Positions 49,030 to 56,823 of a DNA stretch of 64,000 bases are shown here, piece after piece (the first letter of the stretch is position 1; the number at the start of each line of letters is the position of its first letter). The stretch lies in the NCBI GenBank assembly GCA_903859715.1, contig CAIONS010000009.1, positions 1 to 64,000 of the forward strand. Direction: 5' to 3'. The translations under genes and the position numbers were made by a program. The notes beneath the pieces are model-generated. The model ran no database searches and had not been told where the DNA came from. It saw only the letters and a list, made by a program, of their open reading frames with translations. The stretch is from an uncultured Opitutia bacterium. GTDB taxonomy: Bacteria > Verrucomicrobiota > Verrucomicrobiia > Opitutales > Opitutaceae.

Positions 49030-49728
49030 ATGGCGATCCTGCGGCATACACGGGTCAGGCGCATCATGGTCAAGGCCCTTTGGGGATTCGCGTTGGCTGC
49101 GACGGGGGGCTGCCGCGACTTTTGTACGCCGGATACAACCTGGTCGCCACCGGTGGCGCTTGTCACCCAGCAGGCCTGGAAAGAAGCCGCCGTGGTGGCG
49201 GAAAAAGTGCCGGCGAGCATGGTCGTAATCGGTCGCGGCGGCAGCATGGAGCCGCTCTACCCGGATGGAACCATCCTGGTCGTGCGGCGTTTGCGCTGGG
49301 AAAACATGCTCCCCGGCATGACCACGCTGTACCGCAAGGATCCGGACAACCCGTACAATCTCGTGGCCCACGTGCTGGTGGCTCGGGATAAGAATGGCGG
49401 CAAATGGACGGTGCAGGGGCTGGCCGTCGACACGCCCGACGCGGACAAGGTGACGTCGGATAATTATGTCGGCACCGTCGTGGCGGCCTTTCGCCAGATC
49501 ACACCGCTGGAGGCGAAGGGAATCATCCAGAAGATCCCGCATTACCAATCCGGGACCTGCCTCCTCCGCTGCCACGTGCAACCAGCGCTGCCGCAGCAAA
49601 TGTCCGCAGGTTATCCGGCTCCGGGGGTGAAGCGGGAAAGTTTTCATGACCTGACCCTTCCCCTTGGATCCCTGGGATCATGGCAATTACCGGCGGCTGA
49701 TCCGACCAAGGCCTTCTGCTGCCGATAA
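49030..49728 (+). CDS. S24/S26-like serine peptidase homologue, membrane- or lipid-anchored
   Basis: About 232 residues from the ATG at 49030; ATGs at 48979 and 49066 are alternatives. A short hydrophobic stretch ends in LAATGGC, a near-lipobox. The peptidase core begins GRGGSMEPLYPDGTILVV, where S72 is the likely nucleophile (S-M-E-P box of LexA/signal peptidase families). The partner residue appears to be His (LVAHVLVARD, H114), as in ER/archaeal-type S26B signal peptidases, rather than Lys. VDTPDADKVTSDNYVGTVVA fits the following strand. The last ~60 residues, after KIPHYQSG, look unrelated to the fold and may be an artefact of read-through or a frameshift. Confidence 0.6.
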   Translation: MAILRHTRVRRIMVKALWGFALAATGGCRDFCTPDTTWSPPVALVTQQAWKEAAVVAEKVPASMVVIGRGGSMEPLYPDGTILVVRRLRWENMLPGMTTLYRKDPDNPYNLVAHVLVARDKNGGKWTVQGLAVDTPDADKVTSDNYVGTVVAAFRQITPLEAKGIIQKIPHYQSGTCLLRCHVQPALPQQMSAGYPAPGVKRESFHDLTLPLGSLGSWQLPAADPTKAFCCR

Positions 49729-49856
49729 GGCGCCCGGGGCGCCAGGATGATCCAGGAGGCGTTCGGACCCGAGGCCGAGGCCTGTTTCCGTTTCTGCCCC
49801 TGCTGAAAAACTTCGCCACCGGCCCGATTTTTATCCAACACTCGGTTTCTCTTCCC

Positions 49857-50324
49857 ATGAAAATCCGCCTCATCCTTCTCTCCTTGGCTGTCGCCTTCGT
49901 TCCTGTTTCCGGCCTGCGGGCCCAGGACACCAAACCGGCCGCGCCGGCTGCGCCGGCGGACAAGCCGGACACTGAATTGGGAAAGGTGATGGGTAAGATG
50001 AACAAGGCCTGGCGTCCGGTGCGCCAGGCGGCGAGGGACGGCAAGCTCAGCCCAGCGATCGCCGATTATGTCGCCACAATGATCGTGAATGCCGAGGCGG
50101 CGAAGAAAATGACGCCGGAACTCGAAGCCGATCAGCCCGCGGGGGATCGCGCGAAATTCCAAGCCGATTACCAGGCGGCCATCAGGAAGCTGATCGACAC
50201 GCTTGGTCAACTGGAGGCCGCGCTGAAGGCCAATGACACGGCGACGGCGACCAAGCTGGTTGCGGCGATCGGTGATTTGAGAAAGTCGGGCCATCACGAT
50301 TTCAAGAAGCCGGACGAACACTGA
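49857..50324 (+). CDS. cytochrome b562-like periplasmic protein
   Basis: 155 residues with a signal peptide (MKIRLILLSLAVAFVPVSGLRA) and an Ala/Pro linker. The mature part is all helical with four predicted helices: ELGKVMGKMNKAWRPV, AIADYVATMIVNAEAA, AKFQADYQAAIRKLID and ATKLVAAIGDLRKSGHHDF. This, with a Met in helix 1 (KVMGKM) and a His near the C-terminus (SGHHDFKK), is the ligand arrangement of soluble cytochrome b562 and related c' family proteins. No CxxCH is present, so haem would be non-covalent. Identification is by pattern only. Confidence 0.6.
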   Translation: MKIRLILLSLAVAFVPVSGLRAQDTKPAAPAAPADKPDTELGKVMGKMNKAWRPVRQAARDGKLSPAIADYVATMIVNAEAAKKMTPELEADQPAGDRAKFQADYQAAIRKLIDTLGQLEAALKANDTATATKLVAAIGDLRKSGHHDFKKPDEH

Positions 50325-50333
50325 TAAGCGTTA

Positions 50334-50361
50334 GGCGGAAAGCGGGAATCCGCCATCCGCC
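50334..50361 (+). other. hairpin downstream of the cytochrome b562-like gene
   Basis: GGCGGA, GCGG, GAAT loop, CCGC, TCCGCC with small internal bulges; starts 10 bp after the stop. Possible terminator without a T run; the 80 bp to the next gene end show nothing else. Confidence 0.55.
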
Positions 50362-50440
50362 AAGGTGCGGGCCTGACTTCAGCAGCGCAGAGGCTACCTA
50401 TAGCTTAAAGCTCGGCGCTGCGGCCGGCTGCGTCGGTCGC

Positions 50441-51367
50441 TCAGATATCCCAGTTGGCGTACTCGTCGCCAAGGACCGGCGAGCTGGTCTTGGCGCGGCG
50501 GGGCCGGACCACGAGCTGGTCGCCCTTGAAGTAGGCGACGGAATCTGGCGGGATCGATTTCATGATCCACACGTTGGAGCCGATCACGCTGTTCGCGCCA
50601 ATCCGGGTATCGCCGCCCAGGATGGTGGCATGAGCGTAGAGGGTGACGTGATCGCCGATGTCAGGATGGCGCTTGATGCCCTTGATGGGATCGCCGGTGG
50701 GGTCGGTCTCGAAGGATTTGGCCCCGAGTGTGACGCCCTGATAAAGTTTCACGTGGTCGCCGATGCGGGCGGTTTCACCGATGACGACGCCGGTGCCGTG
50801 ATCGATGAAGAAGTGGGTGCCGATGGTGGCGCCGGGATGGATGTCGGTGCCCGTGCGCTCATGGCCGTATTCGGTGAGCATGCGGGGCAGGAGCGGGACA
50901 CCCAGCCGGTAGAGCACATGGGCGAAACGCTGCACGGAAATGGAAAGCACGCAGGGGTAGGCGAGGATGATTTCCTCGACACTGCGGGCGGCGGGGTCGC
51001 CGCGGTAGGCGGCGGTGACGTCGGTCTGGATGACCTGGCGCAGGGCGGGCAACTGGCCGAGCGCATCCGCCGTGAGCGTGCGGGCATGACCGGCCGGGTC
51101 GGCATCCTGGGAGAAGCGCAGGCTTTTCTCGACCTCCGCCATCAGCCGCTGCTGCAGGCCGGAGAGCAGGGCATCGACGTGCGCCGGCACGTCTTTCTTG
51201 GTGAGCGCGGTAGCCTCAAAAAACCCCGGGAACATCAGGTGCATGTAATCCGACGCGAGTCGCTGCACCGAGTCCTGGGCGGGAAGGTTGACGCCATCGA
51301 GATGGTTGATGCCGCCGTGCTGCTGGTAGGATGCGAGCAGCGCTTCTTTGATGGGGTCGAGGTTCAC
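50441..51367 (-). CDS. cysE: serine O-acetyltransferase (EpsC/CysE type)
   Basis: 308 residues from a GTG at 51367. The N-terminal helical domain (SVQRLASDYMHLMFPGF...TDVTAAYRGDPAA) precedes a left-handed beta helix of hexapeptide repeats: GTDIHPGATIGTHFFIDHGTGVVIGETARIGDHVKLYQGVTLGAKS and GDHVTLYAHATILGGDTRIGANSVIGSNVW. The DHGTG and Gly-rich loops contain the acetyl-CoA and serine binding residues of SAT. It makes O-acetyl-L-serine, the acceptor for sulfide in cysteine synthesis. It is the promoter-distal gene of the minus-strand sulfur cluster, separated from the Rrf2 gene by a repeat-containing 150-bp spacer. Confidence 0.93.
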   Translation of the reverse strand: MNLDPIKEALLASYQQHGGINHLDGVNLPAQDSVQRLASDYMHLMFPGFFEATALTKKDVPAHVDALLSGLQQRLMAEVEKSLRFSQDADPAGHARTLTADALGQLPALRQVIQTDVTAAYRGDPAARSVEEIILAYPCVLSISVQRFAHVLYRLGVPLLPRMLTEYGHERTGTDIHPGATIGTHFFIDHGTGVVIGETARIGDHVKLYQGVTLGAKSFETDPTGDPIKGIKRHPDIGDHVTLYAHATILGGDTRIGANSVIGSNVWIMKSIPPDSVAYFKGDQLVVRPRRAKTSSPVLGDEYANWDI

Positions 51368-51370
51368 TGG

Positions 51371-51519
51371 AAAGTTCGAGGGATAAAATCCGAAACCCGG
51401 AGTGAATCCAAACTTCGGAAATATTCTAACAGTAAATGGAGGACGGAATCCTGTCGCCCTGAGCTGGACCCGAAACCGCCGGATCCGGCTCGGATTTCGA
51501 GCTTCAATCTTCGGACTTC
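51371..51519. repeat. intergenic inverted repeat, TTCGAAATCCGA family
   Basis: Left part AAGTTCGAGGGATAAAATCCGAAACC (51372-51397) and right part CGGATTTCGAGCTTCAATCTTCGGACTTC (51491-51519) are imperfect complements of each other and close relatives of the arms at 47205 and 32284. The right arm reaches the Rrf2 stop codon. Nothing else is seen in the spacer. Confidence 0.65.
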
Positions 51520-51931
51520 AAATATGGTACATCTCGCTGCCGCTTTTGGTGATCAGGCTGTCGAGGGTGCAATCCCGGGCCTTTTCCTCGAGCACGGCGC
51601 GCAGGCTGGTCCAGACTTCCTTCATGCGGCGGCCGGTGCGGCCCTCGTAGTTGCCGCTGAATCCGATCAGTTCGCCATCGATGACTTTCATGATGTCGTA
51701 GAGGGAGATCTGGTCGGGCGGCCGGGCGAGGGCATAGCCGCCCTGGCTGCCGCGCTTGCTGGTGATCAGGCCGCCGTCGCGCAGCTCGCACAGGATCTGG
51801 GCCAGGAAATTCGCCGGGACGGCCTCCGCCTGGGCGAGTGGATCGATCTGGGTGAACTCGCCCGTGCCGTGCAGCCGCGCCATCTCGGCGAGGACCCGGC
51901 AGGCATAGTCGACTTTGACGGAGATCTTCAC
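51518..51931 (-). CDS. Rrf2-family transcriptional regulator (CymR-like)
   Basis: 137 residues from a GTG at 51931 (VKISVKVDYACRVLAEMARL), 4 bp after the cysN stop. The winged helix-turn-helix is typical of Rrf2: PANFLAQILCELRDGGLITSKRGSQGGYALARPPDQISLYDIMKVIDGE. The three clustered cysteines of IscR are absent (single Cys in RDCTLDS), which fits CymR-like regulators that sense O-acetylserine through CysK rather than Fe-S sensors. Position inside the sulfate assimilation cluster strongly suggests that it controls cysteine/sulfur genes, perhaps including the cysI-cobA divergent promoter. That is inference. Confidence 0.88.
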   Translation of the reverse strand: MKISVKVDYACRVLAEMARLHGTGEFTQIDPLAQAEAVPANFLAQILCELRDGGLITSKRGSQGGYALARPPDQISLYDIMKVIDGELIGFSGNYEGRTGRRMKEVWTSLRAVLEEKARDCTLDSLITKSGSEMYHI

Positions 51932-51935
51932 GGGG

Positions 51936-53294
51936 CTAGATGACGAACTCGCTCTGCTCGGGCCGGACGACCTCGGTCGGCGGGAAAAGCATGCCGGCGG
52001 CCACGGTGGCGTGCGTGCCCTGCTCGATGAGGATGAACGAGCCGGTGAGCCGGTTCGTTTCGTAGCCATCGAAAAACACCGGCTGCGCGGTACGCAGGCA
52101 GATTTCCCCGATGTCATTCAACGCGAGTCCGGCGGGAGCAGGTTCCTCTTCAAAGGTGCTGATGTTGAGGCGGTGGTCGATCGCCGTGACGACGACCTGG
52201 ACGCTGTGCGTGGTGTGCTTCAGCCAGTATTTCTTCCCGATCTGGAGAGGCCGCTGGTGCATCCAGCAGACATTGGCGCGGAGGTCGGTGCTGGCCCCGG
52301 GCAGATGATGATCCCACGCGACGATCATGTTACCGCGACTGACATCGAGGTCGTGTTCCAGCCGCAAGGTGACCGACTGCGGGCAGAAGGCCTCGGCCAC
52401 CGGACCGTCGTAGGTGTGGATTTCCTTCACCGTGGTGACCTGTCCGCCGGGGAGCACCATGACCTTCTGCCCGGTGCGCACGATGCCGCCGGCGATCTGG
52501 CCGCTGAAGCCGCGGAAGTCGTGGAGTTCGGGGTCGGTGGGATTGTTCGGGCGGTTGACCCACTGCACGGGCAGGCGCAAGGCGTTGAGGTTCCAGTCAC
52601 TGCCGATGTGCACGGTCTCGAGGTGCCGCAGCAGGGTCGGTCCGGGATACCACGGCATGTGCTCCGAGGCATCGACGACGTTGTCCCCGAGCAGTGCGCT
52701 GATCGGGATGAACTTGACGTACTTGATGTCGAGGCGGGGCAGGAATTTCTCGAACTCGGTGCGGATTTCGTTGAACCGCTCCTCGCTCCAGCCGACGAGG
52801 TCCATCTTGTTGACCGCCACGACGAGGTGGGGAATGCGCAGGAGGGCCGTGAGGTAGGTGTGCCGGCGACTTTGCTCGATGACGCCGGCGCGGGCGTCGA
52901 CGAGGACGATCGAGAGGTTCGCGGCCGAGGCGCCGGTGACCATGTTGCGCGTGTACTGGATGTGGCCGGGGGTGTCGGCGATGATGAACTTTCGGCGCGG
53001 GGTCGCGAAGTAGCGGTAGGCGACATCAATGGTGATGCCCTGCTCGCGCTCGGCGCGGAGGCCATCGGTGAGGTTGGCGAGATTGACCTGGCCGCCCCCG
53101 GTGATGTCGGCGGAGCGCTCGAGCGCCTCGAGCTGGTCCTCCATCAGGGACTTCGAGTCATAGAGCAGGCGCCCGATGAGCGTGGACTTGCCGTCGTCCA
53201 CGCTGCCGCAGGTATTGAAGCGGAGAATATCGACGCTCGTCGCGGGGGCCGGGGACCGGACTTCGGAGACGGGAAAGGGTTGGACGGCAGACAT
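51936..53294 (-). CDS. cysN: sulfate adenylyltransferase subunit 1 (GTPase)
   Basis: 452 residues. EF-Tu-like GTPase motifs: FNTCGSVDDGKSTLIGRLLYD (Walker A, residues ~27-47), DTPGHIQYTRNM, and NKMDLVGW, followed by two beta-barrel domains. CysN hydrolyses GTP to drive CysD-catalysed formation of adenosine 5'-phosphosulfate from ATP and sulfate. The protein ends after the barrel domains without an APS kinase (CysC) fusion. The gene is 22 bp downstream of cysD on the same strand. Confidence 0.96.
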   Translation of the reverse strand: MSAVQPFPVSEVRSPAPATSVDILRFNTCGSVDDGKSTLIGRLLYDSKSLMEDQLEALERSADITGGGQVNLANLTDGLRAEREQGITIDVAYRYFATPRRKFIIADTPGHIQYTRNMVTGASAANLSIVLVDARAGVIEQSRRHTYLTALLRIPHLVVAVNKMDLVGWSEERFNEIRTEFEKFLPRLDIKYVKFIPISALLGDNVVDASEHMPWYPGPTLLRHLETVHIGSDWNLNALRLPVQWVNRPNNPTDPELHDFRGFSGQIAGGIVRTGQKVMVLPGGQVTTVKEIHTYDGPVAEAFCPQSVTLRLEHDLDVSRGNMIVAWDHHLPGASTDLRANVCWMHQRPLQIGKKYWLKHTTHSVQVVVTAIDHRLNISTFEEEPAPAGLALNDIGEICLRTAQPVFFDGYETNRLTGSFILIEQGTHATVAAGMLFPPTEVVRPEQSEFVI

Positions 53295-53316
53295 GAAGGA
53301 TGAAGGAAGCGTGCGC

Positions 53317-54234
53317 TTAGAAGTACCCGGCTTTTTTCCGGTCTTCCATGGCGGCCTCGGAGGATTTGTCGTCGGCGCGGGAGCCGCGCTCGGTCACGCG
53401 GGCGGCGGCGATCTCGGTGATGATGTCGTGTACGTTTTCGGCAGGGGATTCGACCATGCCGGTGCTGATGATGTCGCCGATGGTGCGGACGCGGACGACG
53501 AGCTCGCGGACCTCTTCCGTGGGCTTGGGCGGGACCAGCTCGTTGACCGGCAGCCACTGGCCATGGCGGCGCACGCAGCGGCGGCGATGGCTGAAATAGA
53601 TGGTGGGTACCTCGAGCTTCTCGCGGCGGATGTATTCCCAGACGTCCTGCTCGGTCCAGTTGCTGAGGGGAAACACGCGCATGTTTTCCCCTGGATTGAG
53701 ACGGGCGTTGTAGAGATTCCAGATCTCGGGGCGCTGGTTCTTCGGATCCCACTGGCCAAAGCTGTCGCGGAAACTGAAGAAGCGCTCCTTGGCGCGGGCC
53801 TTCTCCTCGTCGCGGCGGGCGCCGCCGATGCAGCAGTCGAAGCGGAACTCTTCGATCGCAGCGAGGAGAGTGGGAATCTGCAGGCGGTTGCGGCTGATTT
53901 CGCCGGGGGCGGGAATCGCGATACCGCGGACCATGGCATCCTCGACCGTGCGGACGATGAGCCGCGCGCCGAGTTCGCGGGCGCGATGGTCGCGGAACGT
54001 ATTCAGCTCCGGGAAATGGTGGCCGGTGTCCACATTTAGCAGCGGCATCGGCAGGTCGGACGGCCGGAAGGCCTTTTCGGCGAGCCGCAGGAGACAGATG
54101 GAATCCTTGCCGCCGGAGAAGAGCAGGGCCGGGCGTTCGAATTCGCCGGCGACCTCGCGCATGATATGAATGGCTTCGGTCTCGAGGTGCTGCAGGTGAT
54201 CGAGATGGTAAGTGGGCACGGGCGTTTGAAGCAC
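53317..54234 (-). CDS. cysD: sulfate adenylyltransferase subunit 2
   Basis: 305 residues from a GTG at 54234; a GTG at 54219 is a close alternative. YHLDHLQHLETEAIHIMREVAGEFERPALLFSGGKDS carries the PP-loop (SGGKDS) of the ATP pyrophosphatase fold. Further CysD signatures are LLNVDTGHHFPE, GGARRDEEKARAKER and FPLSNWTEQDVWEYIRREKLEVP. The enzyme adenylylates sulfate to APS with CysN. The gene lies between cysH and cysN in an apparent operon. A repeat-containing gap of 123 bp separates it from cysH. Confidence 0.96.
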   Translation of the reverse strand: MLQTPVPTYHLDHLQHLETEAIHIMREVAGEFERPALLFSGGKDSICLLRLAEKAFRPSDLPMPLLNVDTGHHFPELNTFRDHRARELGARLIVRTVEDAMVRGIAIPAPGEISRNRLQIPTLLAAIEEFRFDCCIGGARRDEEKARAKERFFSFRDSFGQWDPKNQRPEIWNLYNARLNPGENMRVFPLSNWTEQDVWEYIRREKLEVPTIYFSHRRRCVRRHGQWLPVNELVPPKPTEEVRELVVRVRTIGDIISTGMVESPAENVHDIITEIAAARVTERGSRADDKSSEAAMEDRKKAGYF

Positions 54235-54355
54235 GAAGGTGGAAATGCGAAATTCGAAGGAAGGGTGGAAGACTAGGGTTTTAAGGATGGCGCGAAATTT
54301 TAAAATGTCAGCGCTCGAGCCGCTGGCTTTCGAATTTCGGATTTTGACCTTCGAA
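54235..54355. repeat. intergenic inverted repeat, TTCGAAGGTCAAAATCCGAAA family
   Basis: Left arm from 54235 (GAAGGTGGAAATGCGAAATTCGAAGGAA) and right arm 54328-54355 whose complement reads TTCGAAGGTCAAAATCCGAAA, identical over more than 20 bp to the left arm at 32284. Between cysH and cysD. Confidence 0.8.
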
Positions 54356-54357
54356 TT

Positions 54358-55008
54358 TTACCTGGCCTGGGCACCCCAGGCCGCATGCAGACCGCACTCG
54401 CGTTTCTCGTCAGCTTTGGCGGGATCGAAATAGTCCCACTCATTCGGTAACTGGTGCCGGGCAAGGTAGTCCTCGAGATCGGCGTCGCTCCAATGGAAGA
54501 ACGGGCTGACCTTGAGCGCGCCGAAATTGGCGTCATGGGACACGATATCGAGGCCTGCGCGATTGGGATTCTGCACCTTGCGCAGGGCAGTGATCCAGAC
54601 CATCGGAGCGAGTTCGCGCATGCCGCGCTGGAACGGCTCGAGCTTCATCTGGCGGCTGAAGCGCTTGAGGCCCTCCTCGTCCGCGAGATCAGGCAGCGGG
54701 CCATAGATCGCGTCGCGGTGGGCCGGGGTCAGGGTCGGCAGGTAGGGCTTGAGGTTGAGCTTCAGGCGCGCGGTCAGTTCCTCGGCATGCCGGTAGGTCG
54801 CGGCGCGGTTGTAACCGTGGTCGACCCACAGGACGGGAATGTCGGGCTGGGCTTGGACGGCGAGGTGCAGGATCGCGGCCTCGTACGGGCGGAAATTGGT
54901 CGAGACGAGCGTGCGGCCCTTGGCTTGGGCGACGGCCCAGCGGACGATGTCGAGCGGAGTCTGGGAGCGCAGCTCGGTGTTCCAGCGGGAAATTTCTTCG
55001 GGGGACAT
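54358..55008 (-). CDS. cysH: phosphoadenylyl-sulfate reductase (PAPS type)
   Basis: 216 residues from the ATG at 55008. PDIPVLWVDHGYNRAATYRHAEELT, LKVSPFFHWSDADLEDYLARHQLP and the C-terminal KRECGLHAAW (catalytic Cys in E-C-G-x-H) define the CysH family. The two Cys pairs that bind the 4Fe-4S cluster in APS-specific reductases are absent, so the protein looks PAPS-specific. It reduces the activated sulfate to sulfite with thioredoxin. No APS kinase gene to make PAPS is visible here. Next to the sulfite reductase gene (43-bp gap). Confidence 0.94.
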   Translation of the reverse strand: MSPEEISRWNTELRSQTPLDIVRWAVAQAKGRTLVSTNFRPYEAAILHLAVQAQPDIPVLWVDHGYNRAATYRHAEELTARLKLNLKPYLPTLTPAHRDAIYGPLPDLADEEGLKRFSRQMKLEPFQRGMRELAPMVWITALRKVQNPNRAGLDIVSHDANFGALKVSPFFHWSDADLEDYLARHQLPNEWDYFDPAKADEKRECGLHAAWGAQAR

Positions 55009-55018
55009 GGTGCGGAAA

Positions 55019-55047
55019 TGCGAAGGTAGAAACTCGAAATTCGAAAA
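55019..55047. repeat. single half-site of the TTCGAAGGT...CGAAATTCGAAA family
   Basis: TGCGAAGGTAGAAACTCGAAATTCGAAA fills the cysI-cysH spacer. It matches the complement of the right arm at 32379-32409, but no opposing arm is present. Confidence 0.65.
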
Positions 55048-55051
55048 ATGA

Positions 55052-56773
55052 TCAGGAGGCGGGACTGACGGTGGCGGGGACGGGAGCAGCGGCGAGGGCG
55101 GCCGCGACTTCGGGCCAGAGGATGCGGGCGGCGAAATCGCCGAAGCGCTCGCCGGAGTGGCGGGCTTCCTTCCAGCGGGTGAGCAGCGGGCGCAGCTCGG
55201 TCTCGACGTCGGCCTCCTTGATGACGTCCTTGTAGACGCGGTTGAGGCGGGTGCCGGAGGCGTTGCCGCCGAGCCAGAGCTGGTAGCGTCCGGGTGCCTT
55301 GCCGACGAAGGCAATCTCCGCCATGTAGGGGCGCGCACAGCCGTTCGGGCAGCCGGTGGAGCGGATGATGATTTCCTCGCCGCCGAGGCCGAGCTCGCCG
55401 CCGAGTTTTTCGATGCGGTCGATGAGACCGGGCAACATGCGTTCGGATTCGGCCAGGGCCAGGCCGCAGGTGGGCAAGGCGGGGCAGGCCATCGCGGCGG
55501 CGTGCAGGATCGAGGCCTGCTGGTCCACCTTCACGCCGTGTGACGCGAGCAGCGCGGTGACACCGGCGCGGTCGCGCTCCGGGATATTGGCGAGAATGAC
55601 GTTCTGGTTGGCGGACAGGCGGAATTCGAGCTTTGGAAATTTCTCCGCGACTTGGCGGAGGGCGGTTTTCATTGCGTGGCCGGGCACGTCCTTGATGCGA
55701 CCGGTCTCGACGAAAAGCGTGAGGAAAAGGCTGCCGTCGACGGCGCGGTGCCAGCCGTAGAGATCGCCGGTGGTGGTGAATTCGAAGCGGCGGACGCCGG
55801 AGAGGACGTTGCCGGCGCGGCGATTGACCTCGGCAGATACCCAAGCCGTGCCGCGCTCCTCGACGACATACTTGAGGCGCGCATGCTTGCGGTTGGTACG
55901 GTCGCCGAAATCGCGGTGGATCGTGAGCACGGCCTTGGCGACGTCGATCAGGTGCCCGGGCGCAACAAAGCCGATCACGTCGGCGAGGCGCGGGTACGTT
56001 TGGACGTTGCCATGGCTGCGGCCCATGCCGCCGCCGACTGCGACGTTGTAGCCGACGAGCTGCTCATTCTCCACGACGGCGATGAAGCCGAGGTCGTTCG
56101 TGTAGACGTCCATGTCGTTAACCGGCGGGATGACGAAGGACGCCTTGAACTTGCGGGGCAGATAATTCGGGCCGTAGAGCGGATCGACGAAGGCCTTGTT
56201 AGCCGGGTCGTCGAGGTTGAGCTGCACGTTGTCGATCCAGATGGAGTGGTAGGCCTGGGTCTGGGGCGCGAGGGCGTGCATCACGCGCACGCTGTCGGCG
56301 TAAACCTGCTCGCGGACCTTGGTATAGGCGGGGGTGGGCGAGGCGGTGATGTTGCGATTGACGTCGCCGCAGGCCGCCAGCGTGGAGAGCAGGGACTCGT
56401 TGATCTTCTTCATCAAGGCGCCGAGGCCGGACTTGATGACGCCGTGAAACTGGATGCTCTGCCGCGTGGTGATGCGCAGGGTGTTGTTGCCGTAGTTCGT
56501 CGCGAGATCGTCAAACGTGATCCACTGTGCCGCGGTCATGACGCCGCCGGGAATGCGGCCGCGGATCATCATCATGTACTTCTTGGCAGTCTTGCGCAGG
56601 TCGCGATCATCCTGCTGATAGATGCCGTGAAACTTGAGGAACTGCTCATCCTCCTCCGCGAAGCGATCGGCGGCCGGATCGGTCAGGACGCCGGCAATGG
56701 TGCCGCCGAGGGTGGGGTCGCCGAGCTTCATCAGCTCGTTCTTGGTCAGGGTCGTGGTGGCAGGGGCAGACAT
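55052..56773 (-). CDS. cysI: assimilatory sulfite reductase hemoprotein subunit
   Basis: 573 residues. Siroheme/4Fe-4S protein: the cluster ligands are in ACPALPTCGLALAESER and RSTGCPNGCARPYMAEIAF, the C-x5-C ... C-x3-C arrangement of sulfite/nitrite reductases. The N-terminal ferredoxin-like repeat contains MIRGRIPGGVMTAAQW and the substrate-binding segment around IRTTRQSIQFHG-like TLRITTRQSIQFHGVIK. The reaction is the six-electron reduction of sulfite to sulfide. The flavoprotein partner CysJ is absent from the window, so electrons may come from ferredoxin or a remote gene. First gene of the minus-strand sulfur operon, divergent from the siroheme genes. Confidence 0.95.
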   Translation of the reverse strand: MSAPATTTLTKNELMKLGDPTLGGTIAGVLTDPAADRFAEEDEQFLKFHGIYQQDDRDLRKTAKKYMMMIRGRIPGGVMTAAQWITFDDLATNYGNNTLRITTRQSIQFHGVIKSGLGALMKKINESLLSTLAACGDVNRNITASPTPAYTKVREQVYADSVRVMHALAPQTQAYHSIWIDNVQLNLDDPANKAFVDPLYGPNYLPRKFKASFVIPPVNDMDVYTNDLGFIAVVENEQLVGYNVAVGGGMGRSHGNVQTYPRLADVIGFVAPGHLIDVAKAVLTIHRDFGDRTNRKHARLKYVVEERGTAWVSAEVNRRAGNVLSGVRRFEFTTTGDLYGWHRAVDGSLFLTLFVETGRIKDVPGHAMKTALRQVAEKFPKLEFRLSANQNVILANIPERDRAGVTALLASHGVKVDQQASILHAAAMACPALPTCGLALAESERMLPGLIDRIEKLGGELGLGGEEIIIRSTGCPNGCARPYMAEIAFVGKAPGRYQLWLGGNASGTRLNRVYKDVIKEADVETELRPLLTRWKEARHSGERFGDFAARILWPEVAAALAAAPVPATVSPAS

Positions 56774-56823
56774 GAAGAACTTTATAGTTGATTAACTTAC
56801 TCAAGAACTCAACTTGATAATCG
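56774..56823. promoter_or_regulatory. divergent cysI/cobA promoter region with candidate operator
   Basis: A 50-bp AT-rich gap in GC-rich surroundings. It contains GTTGATTAAC (56787-56796) and an inverted repeat TCAAG-N7-CTTGA (56801-56817). On the minus strand a TATAAA sits 7 bp before the cysI ATG, which would fit a -10 box for a leaderless transcript. Both directions serve sulfite reduction, so shared control, possibly by the Rrf2 regulator, is likely; binding is not shown. Confidence 0.55.

Noticed and set aside
50441-51367. Sulfate-cluster SAM or cysteine riboswitch upstream of sulfur genes
   Set aside because: The spacers hold only inverted repeats of the dispersed family; no conserved aptamer core was recognised.
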